Assembly: GCA_965116565.1 (NCBI GenBank)
Contig: OZ220699.1
Span: 3,410,001 to 3,474,000 of the forward strand
Reading direction: 5' to 3'
Length of the DNA stretch: 64,000 nucleotides
Source of the DNA: Bin87 sp965116565
GTDB taxonomy: Bacteria; Chloroflexota; Dehalococcoidia; Lucifugimonadales; UBA3495
In this document: positions 49,679-59,139 of the stretch, piece after piece
How the letters are laid out: each line of letters starts with the position of its first letter
Position numbering within the stretch: the stretch's first letter is position 1
The notes under the pieces: generated by a model
The model's database searches: none
What the model was told of the DNA's origin: nothing
The model's input: the letters and a program-made list of their open reading frames with translations, nothing else
Made by a program: the position numbers and the translations under genes

Positions 49679-50908
49679 TCAGGCCTGGCGGAGCTTGGGG
49701 GTCAGCGCCGCGAGGATCACCAGCAGGGTGATGCCGGTGATGCCGACAACCTGTGCCGCCGCCGGCGCGCCCCAGAAACCGGCCAGCGCACCAGCTCCCA
49801 GTGTGCCGAAGCTATAGGCGAGGATCGCGAATGAGCGCAGGCTCATCACGCGGCCGCGGAACTCGGCCTGGGTGGCGCGAAGCAGCAGCGTGAGGATCAG
49901 GGCCTGGGTGGACGCGAACGACGCGCCGACCAGCACCAGGATCGCCAACGAAACATAGAACCAGTGCGAAAGGGAAAAGAGCAGAATAGTCGCGTGCCAC
50001 ATGAAAACCGCCACAATGAGCAGTTTTCCCGCGTGGTTCAATCTGGGCACCATGGCCCAACTCATGGAGCCGGCCAGGGCGCCGGAGCCGAACGCGAACA
50101 GCATCAGCCCCAACCCGACCGAGTCGGTGCCCAGCACATCTCGGGCGAATATCGGGGCGAGGCTGGTGTGCAGGGTCCAGCCGGCCAGGTTGATGATCAC
50201 CGCGATGGCGAGAACCGCCCAGATCACCTGATTGCCCAGGGCGTAGCGGAGGCCCTGGCCCACGGTGCGGATCACCGATTCTGTCGGTCCAACCCGACGA
50301 TCCTGGGTTCGTCCGATTCCCAGGGCCATCATGCCGCTGACGAAGTAGAGGCTGGCGATGGCCAGGTATGCGCCCTGCGGCCCGTAGGCCTTGAACAGCA
50401 CGCCGCCCACCACCGGGCCAACCAGCATGGCGAGATTCATGGCGATGGTGTTGAACGCCGCGCCGTTGCTGAGCCGCTCGGTCGGCAGGGTATCGGCGAC
50501 GAGGGACTGCGCGGTGGGCATCTGGAACAGGCGGATCATCCCCATGAATAGCGTGATGGCGAAGATGTGCCATACCTCCAGCCAACCGGTCAGGATCAGC
50601 GCGAGCATCAGGAAACCCATGGTGCCCATCACGAATTCCACGGTGGTCAGGATCCAGTTGCGGGGCAGCAGGTCGATCAGTGCGCCGGCGAAGATGGCCA
50701 GGAAGTTCATCGCCATGCGCGCGCCGGCGATTGCGCCGACGAGGAACGGGGAATCGGTGAGGGTCAGCATGAACCAGCCGAGCACGGCCGATTCCATCTG
50801 CGTGCCCATGCCGACCAGAGCCGTGGAGCCCCAGACAAAGGCGAAGGAGCGATACCGGAATATTCCCAGCGGCGTGGCGGCTTGGGACAGCGTTGCAGAC
50901 AGCTTCAA
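49679..50908 (-). CDS. MFS transporter, EntS/MFS_3-like
   Basis: A 409-residue 12-helix carrier. The start (GIFRYRSFAFVWGSTALVGMG) and GALIDLLPRNWIL are typical of the MFS_3 exporter group that includes enterobactin export proteins. The family's arginine-rich loop GRTQDRRVGPTESVIR lies in the middle. Small-molecule efflux is predicted. Confidence 0.85.
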   Translation of the reverse strand: MKLSATLSQAATPLGIFRYRSFAFVWGSTALVGMGTQMESAVLGWFMLTLTDSPFLVGAIAGARMAMNFLAIFAGALIDLLPRNWILTTVEFVMGTMGFLMLALILTGWLEVWHIFAITLFMGMIRLFQMPTAQSLVADTLPTERLSNGAAFNTIAMNLAMLVGPVVGGVLFKAYGPQGAYLAIASLYFVSGMMALGIGRTQDRRVGPTESVIRTVGQGLRYALGNQVIWAVLAIAVIINLAGWTLHTSLAPIFARDVLGTDSVGLGLMLFAFGSGALAGSMSWAMVPRLNHAGKLLIVAVFMWHATILLFSLSHWFYVSLAILVLVGASFASTQALILTLLLRATQAEFRGRVMSLRSFAILAYSFGTLGAGALAGFWGAPAAAQVVGITGITLLVILAALTPKLRQA

Positions 50909-50966
50909 CGGCTAACCAGCTGTGCCTCGCGGCGAATTACGATCCGAATGTGGAGACGCCACGACG

Positions 50967-52145
50967 TCACCGCGCTCCGGCTATGTCTGAGGCCAGGGCA
51001 ATCAGCTGTTCGTCAGCGTTGTAATCTCCGAGGAGAGAGAGGCCGATGGGAAGGCCGTCCGCCTCTGCCAGCGGCAGGCTGATCTGCGGGCGGCCGGTGT
51101 TGCCGGCTACAGACGTCAGCGCGCTGTTGCACAGCCGGAGAGTGTGGCGGTCGGACACGGCCTGGCCCAACGGCGGCGCGGGGCCGACGGTGGTGGGCAG
51201 GCACACGACGGTTTCACCATCCTGGTAAACCTGGTTCATGCGCTCAATGATCGAGTCGCGACCCGCCTGGGCAGCCGCGACCTGCTCATCGGTTACGGCG
51301 CGGGCGGTCACGTAGCGGTCGGACACCTCGAAGCTCATGGCGGGGTTCACCGCGTCCAGCCAGTCGCGGATGGACTCCCACGCCTCGCGGCTCTGGAGAA
51401 TCTGCTGGTGGCCGGACCATTCCTCCAGGCTGGTGGGTGAGAGGCGTTCGGTCGTTCGTGAGTCAAACGCCGCCGCGATGACATCAATCGCCGATTCCAA
51501 CGCCTCCCGCACTTCGGGGCCGGCCAGTTCAAAAGCGTCCTCGGCAACGACCAGACGGCGGGGGCGGCTGGTTTCGGCGGCGGGAGGAAGGATCACCGCC
51601 CCGATGCGCGCAAAGGTCTCGGCGTCGCGAGCGAACCAGCCGATGGTGTCGAAGCTGGGCGCCTGGAGCAGCATTCCGTCGCGGGGGATGCGGCCGTGGG
51701 TGGGTCGCAGGCCATAGAGTCCGCAGAAGCTGGCCGGCACTCGCACCGAGCCGCCGGTGTCGGAGCCGAGGGCGAAATCGACCAGTTTGCCGGCTACAGC
51801 CGACGCCGAACCGCTGGAGGACCCGCCGGGAACGCGGCCCGGCGCCCGCGGATTGCGCGGCGTCCCGTAGTGCATGTTCTCGCCGAAGATGCCCCGGGTC
51901 AGCTCGTCGGTGATGGTCTTGCCCGTCATGGTCGCGCCGGCATCCACCAGGGTTTGCACGACCCGGGCTGTTGCGTCGGCCGGGCCGTGGGTCGCCTTCC
52001 AGTGGGGATTGCCACAGCCGGTGACGTGGCCGGCCACGTCGAAGATGTCCTTGGCGGCAAAGGTGAGGCCGGCCAGCGGGCCGCCGGGCGTGCCGGGGAG
52101 GTAAGCGTCGCTATCGGCGCAGAAAGCGTTGAGGGGATCGGACAT
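50967..52145 (-). CDS. Amidase-signature hydrolase
   Basis: A 392-residue Ser-cisSer-Lys amidase. K32 (FAAKDIFD), the GGSSSGSASAV loop with the cis-Ser near 110, and the nucleophile S133 in GSDTGGSVR complete the triad. The group includes GatA-like and small-amide hydrolases; the absence of gatB/gatC nearby favours a catabolic amidase. ATG at 52145 is chosen; the longer frame adds no homology. Confidence 0.88.
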   Translation of the reverse strand: MSDPLNAFCADSDAYLPGTPGGPLAGLTFAAKDIFDVAGHVTGCGNPHWKATHGPADATARVVQTLVDAGATMTGKTITDELTRGIFGENMHYGTPRNPRAPGRVPGGSSSGSASAVAGKLVDFALGSDTGGSVRVPASFCGLYGLRPTHGRIPRDGMLLQAPSFDTIGWFARDAETFARIGAVILPPAAETSRPRRLVVAEDAFELAGPEVREALESAIDVIAAAFDSRTTERLSPTSLEEWSGHQQILQSREAWESIRDWLDAVNPAMSFEVSDRYVTARAVTDEQVAAAQAGRDSIIERMNQVYQDGETVVCLPTTVGPAPPLGQAVSDRHTLRLCNSALTSVAGNTGRPQISLPLAEADGLPIGLSLLGDYNADEQLIALASDIAGAR

Positions 52146-52207
52146 GGTTACAGCATTGCCTCGTTTAGTGTGACGCCGCTTAATGAACGGAAACCACTTG
52201 CTGTTGT

Positions 52208-52621
52208 TCACGTAAAACGCTGGACGAACTCGGCGATCGTGATCACCGGAAAGTCCCACATACCGTCGCAATTCAACAGGTCGGGGTCGACGCTCACGAT
52301 GGCGTCGGCTTCCTTGGCCATTGCCAAGTCAACAAAAGGGTTATCGCTTTCATCCTGGGGGACCGTGTTTCCGGAGTCCGGAACATCCCGAATATATTCG
52401 GCGTAGTGCAAATATTCTGCCAGGATGGAGTCGCGAGACGCTGGGGAAATTCCGAAGCGGGGATCCCCTAATTTGTCTCGAAATTCGGTATAGGTGGCGT
52501 AGGATACCAACGGAACCACACGGCCTCCCCTGATGGCGCGCCACAGACTGCTGTCCGTTATTCCCGATCGTGCCTGCGTCAGCAACGCGCTCGTGTCTGC
52601 CACTATCCGTGGAACCCTCAC
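52208..52621 (-). CDS. PIN-domain toxin (COG1569-like)
   Basis: A 137-residue PIN ribonuclease-like protein. Acidic residues occur as IVADTSALL (D), TEF (E), NPFVDLAMAKEADAIVSVDPDLL (two D) near the expected positions of the catalytic cluster. Such toxins cleave tRNA or rRNA. Its start overlaps the upstream gene by four bases (ATGA). Confidence 0.78.
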   Translation of the reverse strand: MRVPRIVADTSALLTQARSGITDSSLWRAIRGGRVVPLVSYATYTEFRDKLGDPRFGISPASRDSILAEYLHYAEYIRDVPDSGNTVPQDESDNPFVDLAMAKEADAIVSVDPDLLNCDGMWDFPVITIAEFVQRFT

Positions 52622-52974
52622 GAACGGGCAACCTGTAGAATCTCGTCATCCGTGAGATCGAGGTCGTGAAACTCTGATATAGCGCGGTCAAAGGGAATCC
52701 CATCAAATGGGCATAAGGTGGTCAGACCATCATGCCGAGCCACCACGCGGAACCCATCTGATACGAAATCCACCGCAAAGTCGTCCGAAACGGTAAACGT
52801 TGGGCATGCACGCTCCGGATCGTTGCGAAATGCTGCAACGAACAAATCCAATATGAGCTCAGCGACATCGATGCCCGACTCGTCGGCTCGGACCTGCAGT
52901 TCGGAAGCCAGGCTGGATGTAATCGGCACTGACACCAACTCATAGCCTTCGCCCTGGTAAGCGTCGCGCATCAT
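52618..52974 (-). CDS. Antitoxin-like partner of the PIN toxin
   Basis: A 118-residue protein: VSVPITSSLASELQVRADESGIDVAELILDLFVAAF resembles a ribbon-helix-helix DNA-binding start, followed by an acidic tail (EFHDLDLTDDEILQVARS) that could wrap the toxin. Translational coupling to the PIN gene supports the pair. The family is not firmly recognised. Confidence 0.65.
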   Translation of the reverse strand: MMRDAYQGEGYELVSVPITSSLASELQVRADESGIDVAELILDLFVAAFRNDPERACPTFTVSDDFAVDFVSDGFRVVARHDGLTTLCPFDGIPFDRAISEFHDLDLTDDEILQVARS

Positions 52975-53077
52975 GCTGCAATCCCCTGCTCCGGCGGTCT
53001 CATCTCCTGTGGTTGGGCCGCATTATACATACCCAATGATACCAGCAGCGCCGCGGCGAGATGGAATTGGCTTTCAT

Positions 53078-54496
53078 CTATGCGACCGGGCCGCCTAATG
53101 GAGCGCGGGGTTCACCGCTTTCCAGGAACGTTCCGTAGCCGGGGTTCTGCTGGATTTCGCCGTCCTTCAGCAGCACCTGGCCGCGCAGCATGGTGATCCA
53201 CGGGCGGCCGTTGACCTGCCAGCCCTCGAACAGCGTGTAGCCGGCGTTGCTGTGATGGTTCTGCGACGTGAGGATGCGGTCGCCGTTGGGATCCAGGATC
53301 AGGAAGTCGGCGTCGGAACCGACCTGGATGACGCCCTTGCGCGGGTAGATGCCGAAGATGCGCGCCGGGTTCTCGGCCATGACGCGGGCCAGCCACCAGA
53401 TGGGCATACCGCGCTTGACGACGCCCTCGCTGTACATTAGCGGTACGATGGTCTCGATGCCGGGGGAGCCGAAGGGAATGGACGTGCCGTTGGAATCCAC
53501 GAAAATGTTGTCCCAGCCGGGCTGCTTTAGCTCCCGGGGGTGCGGCGAGTGGTCGCTGGCGACGATGGAAACGTTGCCCTGGCGCAGACCCTGCCAGAGG
53601 GCGTCGCGGTCGGGACCGTCCTCGGGACGCAACGGAGGGCCGATCTTGGCCAGCGGGCCGAACTCGGCCATCTGCGCGTCGGAAAGGAGGAGATACTGCG
53701 GGCAGGTTTCGGTCCAGACGCGCTGGCCCAGGCTCTGCGCCTGCTTGATGCGCTCGAGGCCCAGTTGAGTGCTGAGATGCACCACGTAGGTGGGGCAACG
53801 GGTCGCCGCAGACATCTTGACGGCGCGGTTGATGGCCTCCTCCTCCGCCCAGTCGGGGCAGGCGGTGGGGAAGTCGGTGGGGTGGGTGTGCCCCTCGCCA
53901 ATGAGCTTGTTTTCCAGGTACTCGATGATGTTGCCGCTCTCGCAGTGCAGTTGCAGCACGCCGCCGCCGCGGCCGACCATGTCCATGGCCTCGCAGATGT
54001 AATCGTCGTCGCACATCCGGCCGGGTCGCTTCTTGTAGGTCATGAACATCTTGAACGACTTGACGCCCAGGTCGATGGCGCCGGGGAGGCCGGACAGGAT
54101 GCTGGGCCGGTTCTGCAGGATGAAATGGAAGGCGAAGTCGGTGAGGGCACACTGCTCCACGGTCTCGCGGGAGCGGTGCGTGGCCTGCGGAAGGGTCTCG
54201 TCGCCCTCGAGTTGGTAGGTTCCGAAGGGGATCAGCGTGGTGAGTCCGGCGTGAGCGGCGGCGAGAGATCCAAGGGCGTAGTCGTCGTGGCCGTCAAGGT
54301 GGACGTGGCTATCGATGAGTCCCGGCAGGACGAACTTGCCCGACGCGTCGATGTAGTTGTCGGCGGGGGGCAGGTACGCCTCGGGGCCGATAGCGACTAT
54401 CTTCTCGCCGGCGATGGCGATGGAGCTCTCGTACACCTGCGACGAAGTGACAATCTGGCCGCCGACGATGACGGTATCCACGTGATTGGCGGGCAT
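53078..54496 (-). CDS. Dihydropyrimidinase/hydantoinase-like amidohydrolase
   Basis: A 472-residue cyclic-amide hydrolase. Ligands are visible: H-x-H in DSHVHLDGH, carboxylated-lysine region GVKSFKMF, H in LQLHCESGN, H in VVHLSTQ and D in ASDHSPHPRE. GGAGGT precedes the ATG. Together with the amidase it fits degradation of cyclic or linear amides. A pyrimidine versus hydantoin substrate is not decided. Confidence 0.88.
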   Translation of the reverse strand: MPANHVDTVIVGGQIVTSSQVYESSIAIAGEKIVAIGPEAYLPPADNYIDASGKFVLPGLIDSHVHLDGHDDYALGSLAAAHAGLTTLIPFGTYQLEGDETLPQATHRSRETVEQCALTDFAFHFILQNRPSILSGLPGAIDLGVKSFKMFMTYKKRPGRMCDDDYICEAMDMVGRGGGVLQLHCESGNIIEYLENKLIGEGHTHPTDFPTACPDWAEEEAINRAVKMSAATRCPTYVVHLSTQLGLERIKQAQSLGQRVWTETCPQYLLLSDAQMAEFGPLAKIGPPLRPEDGPDRDALWQGLRQGNVSIVASDHSPHPRELKQPGWDNIFVDSNGTSIPFGSPGIETIVPLMYSEGVVKRGMPIWWLARVMAENPARIFGIYPRKGVIQVGSDADFLILDPNGDRILTSQNHHSNAGYTLFEGWQVNGRPWITMLRGQVLLKDGEIQQNPGYGTFLESGEPRAPLGGPVA

Positions 54497-54528
54497 GGGG
54501 CACCTCCGGCGTCAGTTACTCTTACATC

Positions 54529-54560
54529 GATGCACAGGATGGACGGGATTTAACGGGATC
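54529..54560. repeat. Dispersed repeat family C, copy 4
   Basis: ATGCACAGGATGGACGGGAT then TTAACGGGATC in the gap after the monooxygenase gene. Confidence 0.5.
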
Positions 54561-55737
54561 AGAAAACGCCCTGGGGGTCGAGGCCCATCAGGTATTGGCC
54601 CGCGGTCTCGTAGTGAACGTGGTGGCCCTGGACGTGCTGGGTGATGACGTGCATGTCCTGGAACCGGCGCTGGATGGGGTTGGACTGGAAGATGCCGCCG
54701 GCGCCGCACAGGGTGTACACCGTGTCCACGACCTGGGCCGACGTGCGGATGGCGTGGGTAGCGGCGACTCGGAGCTGGATGCGCTCATCTACGGTGATGG
54801 TTCCGTTGTTGCAGGCGGATTCCCACAGGCGGGCGTGGCTGTCACGGAGGAAGGCGCGTGCTGACGATTGCAGCGCGTGGGCCTCGCCAATGGACCGCTG
54901 GGTCGTCTGGTGGTCGCGCAGCAGGACGCCGGAGCGGTAGGGTGTGCGACTGTTGCCAACCTCGATGGCGATGTCCAGGCTCTTGCGGGCCACGCCAAGG
55001 GCTACCGTGGCGAAGCCGGTGGCGAACATCAGCGTCGTGGGTATGCCGTACAGCGGGCTGTCGGACCAGGACGGGCCCTCCTGCACGAAGGTGTGGTCTT
55101 CCGGTACGAAGAGGTCGTCGACCTGGAAACTGAAACTGCCGGTGCCACGCAGGCCGGCGACCTGCCAGAGATCGACCATTCGCACCTGGTCGATGGGCAT
55201 CAGGTGGAGACGCATCTGCGGCGGTCGACCGTCGGGCGTGGCCCCGTTTTCAGGTACGACCGGGGCGAGGGCGGCAATCCAGGTGGCGTGGTCGCTGCCG
55301 CTGCTGAAGTTCCAGTGGCCGCTGAGGCGGTAGCCTCCGGACACGGGAACCGACTTTGAGCCTGCGGCCGGGGGGCCGTTGGTGACCACGCCGCGCCGTT
55401 CGTCCCAAATCTCCCGGGCCGTGGACATGGCCATGCGCGTGGAGCGGGTGGAGAAGACGTTGTTCTGATTCAGGCACCAGGCGACGCTGGCATCGGCGGC
55501 GGCAAACATCTCGAGGATGCGCAGGAAGTCGGGGTGGGCCAACTGCGCCCCGCCCAACTCCCGAGGCAACAGCAGGCGGAAGAAGCCGGCATCGGCCATA
55601 TCCGCGGCCAAGTCGGTTGGGATCTGACGATCGGCGTCAATCCGATCGGCAGCGTCGGCGACTCGCTGGACGAACGATGGCGCGGCTTCCAGGTAGTGGT
55701 CGATGTCGTGGGAAATGGAGAGGGTCGCGGCGGTCAT
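54559..55737 (-). CDS. Acyl-CoA-dehydrogenase-fold flavin monooxygenase
   Basis: A 392-residue protein of the HpaB/HsaA/DszC-like group (acyl-CoA dehydrogenase type 2 C-terminal domain). The N-terminal helices are followed by a beta domain with VSGGYRLSGHWNFSSGSDHATW and GLRGTGSFSFQVDDLFVP, then a helical C-terminal end (TVYTLCGAGGIFQSNPIQRRFQD). Reduced flavin probably comes from a partner reductase not seen here. The start at 55737 (MTAATLS) is selected by homology. Confidence 0.82.
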   Translation of the reverse strand: MTAATLSISHDIDHYLEAAPSFVQRVADAADRIDADRQIPTDLAADMADAGFFRLLLPRELGGAQLAHPDFLRILEMFAAADASVAWCLNQNNVFSTRSTRMAMSTAREIWDERRGVVTNGPPAAGSKSVPVSGGYRLSGHWNFSSGSDHATWIAALAPVVPENGATPDGRPPQMRLHLMPIDQVRMVDLWQVAGLRGTGSFSFQVDDLFVPEDHTFVQEGPSWSDSPLYGIPTTLMFATGFATVALGVARKSLDIAIEVGNSRTPYRSGVLLRDHQTTQRSIGEAHALQSSARAFLRDSHARLWESACNNGTITVDERIQLRVAATHAIRTSAQVVDTVYTLCGAGGIFQSNPIQRRFQDMHVITQHVQGHHVHYETAGQYLMGLDPQGVF

Positions 55738-55883
55738 ATTTTCTCTCGGTGCGGTGTAGTAGGGGTTACGGTACACGGGCCGCATGGTGGTGTCAAAGGC
55801 TATGGTTGGTCATGGATGGACAGCATGAATGAGATGGCAGCCCAATGACCCGCATTCCCGGATCACAAGAGCGAGATGGGCGG

Positions 55884-55889
55884 TAGAAT
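55884..55889 (+). promoter_or_regulatory. -10 box of the 82-aa ORF
   Basis: TAGAAT, 34 bases before the ATG, which is preceded by AGGAGA. Confidence 0.4.
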
Positions 55890-55923
55890 GGCACGATCAT
55901 GAAGTCGAGACAGGAGACGACCG

Positions 55924-56172
55924 ATGCCCGAACCCGCAGCCACCAGCAACAACCAGTTCATGTTCTCCACAGAGGAATGGGGAATGGTGTCCAAAACCCA
56001 GATTCAACGTGCCACCGTGCCCGGCGACATGAACGAGGACGGCGGCGTGCTGGTGGTGTGGACCCGAGGGACGGCTGATCGCCCGGATACCGGCTGGACG
56101 GCACGGCACGCCATCTCCGGCGACGCACTGATGGACGCGCTGGTGGCGGCGGGGCTGATACCTGAGCGTTAG
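55924..56172 (+). CDS. Hypothetical 82-aa protein
   Basis: Not recognised. Soluble and acidic, with SKTQIQRATVPGDMNEDGGVLVVWTRGT and a C-terminal GDALMDALVAAGLIPER helix. A promoter-like TAGAAT and an AGGAGA ribosome-binding site upstream support expression. The neighbours give no clue to function. Confidence 0.5.
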   Translation: MPEPAATSNNQFMFSTEEWGMVSKTQIQRATVPGDMNEDGGVLVVWTRGTADRPDTGWTARHAISGDALMDALVAAGLIPER

Positions 56173-56203
56173 GGTGCGATTGGGTCCACCAGCATGGAGC
56201 CCG

Positions 56204-58123
56204 CTACGGCGGCGATGCCTCGCCAAAAAAGTTACTTCCCCAACAGACCACGTGCCTGTCCTCACGCACCCCGCAAGCGTGGTAAATGCTCGCACTGACG
56301 GATTTGAAGGTGCCGGGCGGTGGAGAAGTTAGTCCCGTGCTAGCGCCGTACCAACAAGCGAGGGTTCCGTCGGTTCGTATTCCGCAGGGGTTGCTGATCG
56401 ACGTGAACAGGCCAGCGGGTGAGGAGACAGACTCACCAGTCTCAATTACTTCGTAATCATTTCCCCAGCATTCCACCCGACCGTCCAATTTTAACCCGCA
56501 TGTATTCTCGACGCTCCCGCTGATCGCCTGAAATTTCTCGTCAGGATGTGGAAACTCGTCGTTGTAATCATCAAAACTGCCCTGACAGAATATCGTTGCG
56601 TCGGAGGCTAACCCACAGAAATGTCTCCCTCCGAGACTGACTATTCTGAAATCGCGACCCGCCAGCGCGTTTTCCACGGGGCCGTTTCCGTCCCAGCATT
56701 CGACGATCGAGTGCTGGCTTATGCCACAAACAAAATCTGAGCCCGCGCTGACCGACTTGAATGAACCACTGGGCAGGAATCCCGGGTAGAGTCGGCTCAG
56801 GCCCCAACAGGCCACAGTACCGTCAGGCTGCACTCCGCAGCTTTGCTGACCGCCGGCGCTTACTGAACTAAAAGCGACTTCCGGAGGGCTGGTCCGTCCG
56901 TGCAGATCTCGACCCCAGCAAGCGATGGTGTCGTCGTTCCGGACGCCGCAGGTTTGGTTCTCGCCAGCACTAACTGATTTATATGTGTGGGAGGACGGCA
57001 ACGTGCCCTGGCTGTAACGATTCCCGCCACCGCATTGGACAGTGCCATCAGCTGTCATCCAACAACTGTGCTCATCGCCCGCGCTAATGGCGACAGGAAA
57101 TCCACTTGCATTGCCGTAAAATGCGGCTCCCCAGCACCGTGACTCTCCGTCGTCGGACACAGCACACGTATAACGTGTGCTCGCGCTGACCGCCTGAAAC
57201 GACCCCTCGACCACGGACGGCGCCTGCCCATATTCGTTAGATCCCCAGCAGGTGATATTCCCGTCCATCTTGATACCGCAGGTGTGCCACGTGCCGGCGC
57301 TGATCGTGTAAAACCCTGAATCTGGTGGTTCGGACTGGTGATAGAAGTTGTCGCCCCAGCAGAGAGTGGCTCCTTCCTCGCGAAGGCCGCAACTATGCTC
57401 CCCGCCGACCGTAATGGCGATGAATGCGTCGGCCGGTGCGTTCAACTGGCCGTATTCGTTGCTGCCCCAACAAACGGCGGTTCCGTCGCCCCGGAGCCCG
57501 CAGGTGTGCGCACGCCCGGCATCAATGTGAGTAAAGCGACCGCCTGGCGGGCTGGATTGGCCGTGGCTATTATCTCCCCAGCATTGGGCCAGGTCCCGGT
57601 CGTTGATACCGCAGGTGTGCTCAAAGCCTGCAGTTACGACGGTGAAGGTCACTCCAGTTGGCGGATCGGCCTGGCCTTTATTGGCGTCGCCCTGACCGCC
57701 CCAACACACTGCCGCGCCGTTAGATTCGAGCTTACAAGTGTGGTTGCCGCCGGCGGCGAATGATTTTGCTGCATCGATGTCGGGGGAGTAGATATAAGGC
57801 GTGGGCGTGGGCTCCGGAAAACGTGTGGCCAAACGTCCCTCGATGGTAAGGGGTTTCTCCGTCGGCTCGGCTACAGAAGGTTGGGCGCCTTCGGTATCCG
57901 CATCAACTCCCGCTCGCTTAGAAGTAGCAATCCCGGACGGCGTTTCTCGATGCGGGCCAGGGGTCGCAGTTTCTGATGCTGAGTCGGTGATAGGGTGCGA
58001 GGAATCCAGAGGCTCGGCATGTTCGGAGGGCTGAACGTTAGTGCAAGCACTTGCAACAATAGCTAAAGCGGCCAACAGCACCCAAGATCGTTTCCACTGG
58101 AAATTCGCTGGCCGGCAACTCAT
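56204..58123 (-). CDS. RCC1-repeat lipoprotein
   Basis: A 639-residue secreted protein. Signal peptide (WVLLAALAIVASAC) ends in a lipobox cysteine at about 27, and a low-complexity linker follows to about residue 115. The rest is a row of at least eleven RCC1/BNR-like units with the phrase SAGxxHTCGLRxDGTVxCWGxNxYGQ, each with C-x(n)-CWG. RCC1 units form seven-bladed beta-propellers, so one to two propellers on the outer cell face are expected, serving in binding. The coding sequence is less GC-rich than its neighbours, which may hint at transfer or relaxed codon use. Confidence 0.82.
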   Translation of the reverse strand: MSCRPANFQWKRSWVLLAALAIVASACTNVQPSEHAEPLDSSHPITDSASETATPGPHRETPSGIATSKRAGVDADTEGAQPSVAEPTEKPLTIEGRLATRFPEPTPTPYIYSPDIDAAKSFAAGGNHTCKLESNGAAVCWGGQGDANKGQADPPTGVTFTVVTAGFEHTCGINDRDLAQCWGDNSHGQSSPPGGRFTHIDAGRAHTCGLRGDGTAVCWGSNEYGQLNAPADAFIAITVGGEHSCGLREEGATLCWGDNFYHQSEPPDSGFYTISAGTWHTCGIKMDGNITCWGSNEYGQAPSVVEGSFQAVSASTRYTCAVSDDGESRCWGAAFYGNASGFPVAISAGDEHSCWMTADGTVQCGGGNRYSQGTLPSSHTYKSVSAGENQTCGVRNDDTIACWGRDLHGRTSPPEVAFSSVSAGGQQSCGVQPDGTVACWGLSRLYPGFLPSGSFKSVSAGSDFVCGISQHSIVECWDGNGPVENALAGRDFRIVSLGGRHFCGLASDATIFCQGSFDDYNDEFPHPDEKFQAISGSVENTCGLKLDGRVECWGNDYEVIETGESVSSPAGLFTSISNPCGIRTDGTLACWYGASTGLTSPPPGTFKSVSASIYHACGVREDRHVVCWGSNFFGEASPP

Positions 58124-58180
58124 ATTACGGATAATATATCACCGCGTTGATTTGAAAGCATTTAGTGAATTCAGGAGAGA

Positions 58181-59065
58181 ATGATGGCATTGTTTGAGGG
58201 ATTTGACCGGATGCGGATTGAGGCGGGGAGCGGCGAGATCGTGAACCTCGTAAGGGGAGGCAGCGGGCCGCCGTTGCTGCTGCTCCACGGCTACCCCCAG
58301 ACCCATACCATGTGGCACAAGATCGCGCCCCGCCTCGCCGAGGACTTCACCGTAGTGTGCGCCGACCTGCGGGGTTACGGCGACAGCGGCAAGCCTCAAG
58401 GCTCTCCTGACCATTTCAACCACTCCAAGCGGGCCATGGCTCAAGATCTGGTTGACGCGATGTCTAACCTCGGGTTCGAGACGTTCTTCCTGGGGAGCCA
58501 CGACCGGGGGGCACGGTGCGCCCACCGGCTCACCAAAGACCATCCGGAGCGGGTGTTGCGGCTGGCGACGCTGGATATCGTGCCGACGCGCCACATGTTC
58601 AGCATCGTGGACAAGGAGTTTGCCACCAACACCTACCACTGGTTCTTCCTGATCCAGCCCTATGACTTCCCCGAGCGGGTGATCGGCGCGGACCCCGACT
58701 ACTACATCCGGTCGCGGTTCATGCGGGAACGCAACGCCGAGGAAGTCTTCCCGTCCGAGGCCGTTGAGGAATACGTGCGGTGCTTCAGCGATCCCGGCGC
58801 CATTCACGGAGCGTGCGAGGACTACCGGGCGGGGGCGAGCATCGACCTGGTGCACGACGAAGAGGACTTCGACAACAAGGTGAACTGCCCGCACCTGGCG
58901 CTGTGGAGCGACCGGGGTTTCGTGGGACGCACGCAGGACGTGCTGGGCGTGTGGCGCAACTACTCCAACAACGTGGAGGGACAGTCGCTGCCGAGCGGCC
59001 ACTACATCGCAGAGGAGCTGCCCGACGACGCGTATCGGCTGCTGCATGAGTTCTTCACGCGATAA
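58181..59065 (+). CDS. Haloacetate-dehalogenase-like alpha/beta hydrolase
   Basis: A 294-residue alpha/beta hydrolase. The nucleophile aspartate is D108 in GSHDRGAR, where lipases would have serine; the GYPQTHTMWHKIAP oxyanion segment and H in SGHYIAEELPDD complete the expected triad. H153 and W154 (YHWFF) match the halide-pocket residues of fluoroacetate dehalogenases, and R109/R112 are the expected carboxylate binders. Halo-acid hydrolysis is therefore predicted, although epoxide hydrolase or related activity is possible. AGGAGA precedes two consecutive ATGs. Confidence 0.82.
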   Translation: MMALFEGFDRMRIEAGSGEIVNLVRGGSGPPLLLLHGYPQTHTMWHKIAPRLAEDFTVVCADLRGYGDSGKPQGSPDHFNHSKRAMAQDLVDAMSNLGFETFFLGSHDRGARCAHRLTKDHPERVLRLATLDIVPTRHMFSIVDKEFATNTYHWFFLIQPYDFPERVIGADPDYYIRSRFMRERNAEEVFPSEAVEEYVRCFSDPGAIHGACEDYRAGASIDLVHDEEDFDNKVNCPHLALWSDRGFVGRTQDVLGVWRNYSNNVEGQSLPSGHYIAEELPDDAYRLLHEFFTR

Positions 59066-59086
59066 GGCGCGAGGGTTAGTGTCTTG

Positions 59087-59113
59087 TCGGGATGGACCGG
59101 ATTGACGGGATAC
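59087..59113. repeat. Dispersed repeat family C, copy 5
   Basis: GTCGGGATGGACCGGATTGA then CGGGATAC, beside family B and A copies in the same short gap. Confidence 0.5.
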
Positions 59114-59139
59114 GCGTGATTTGTTGAGAGGATGCACGC

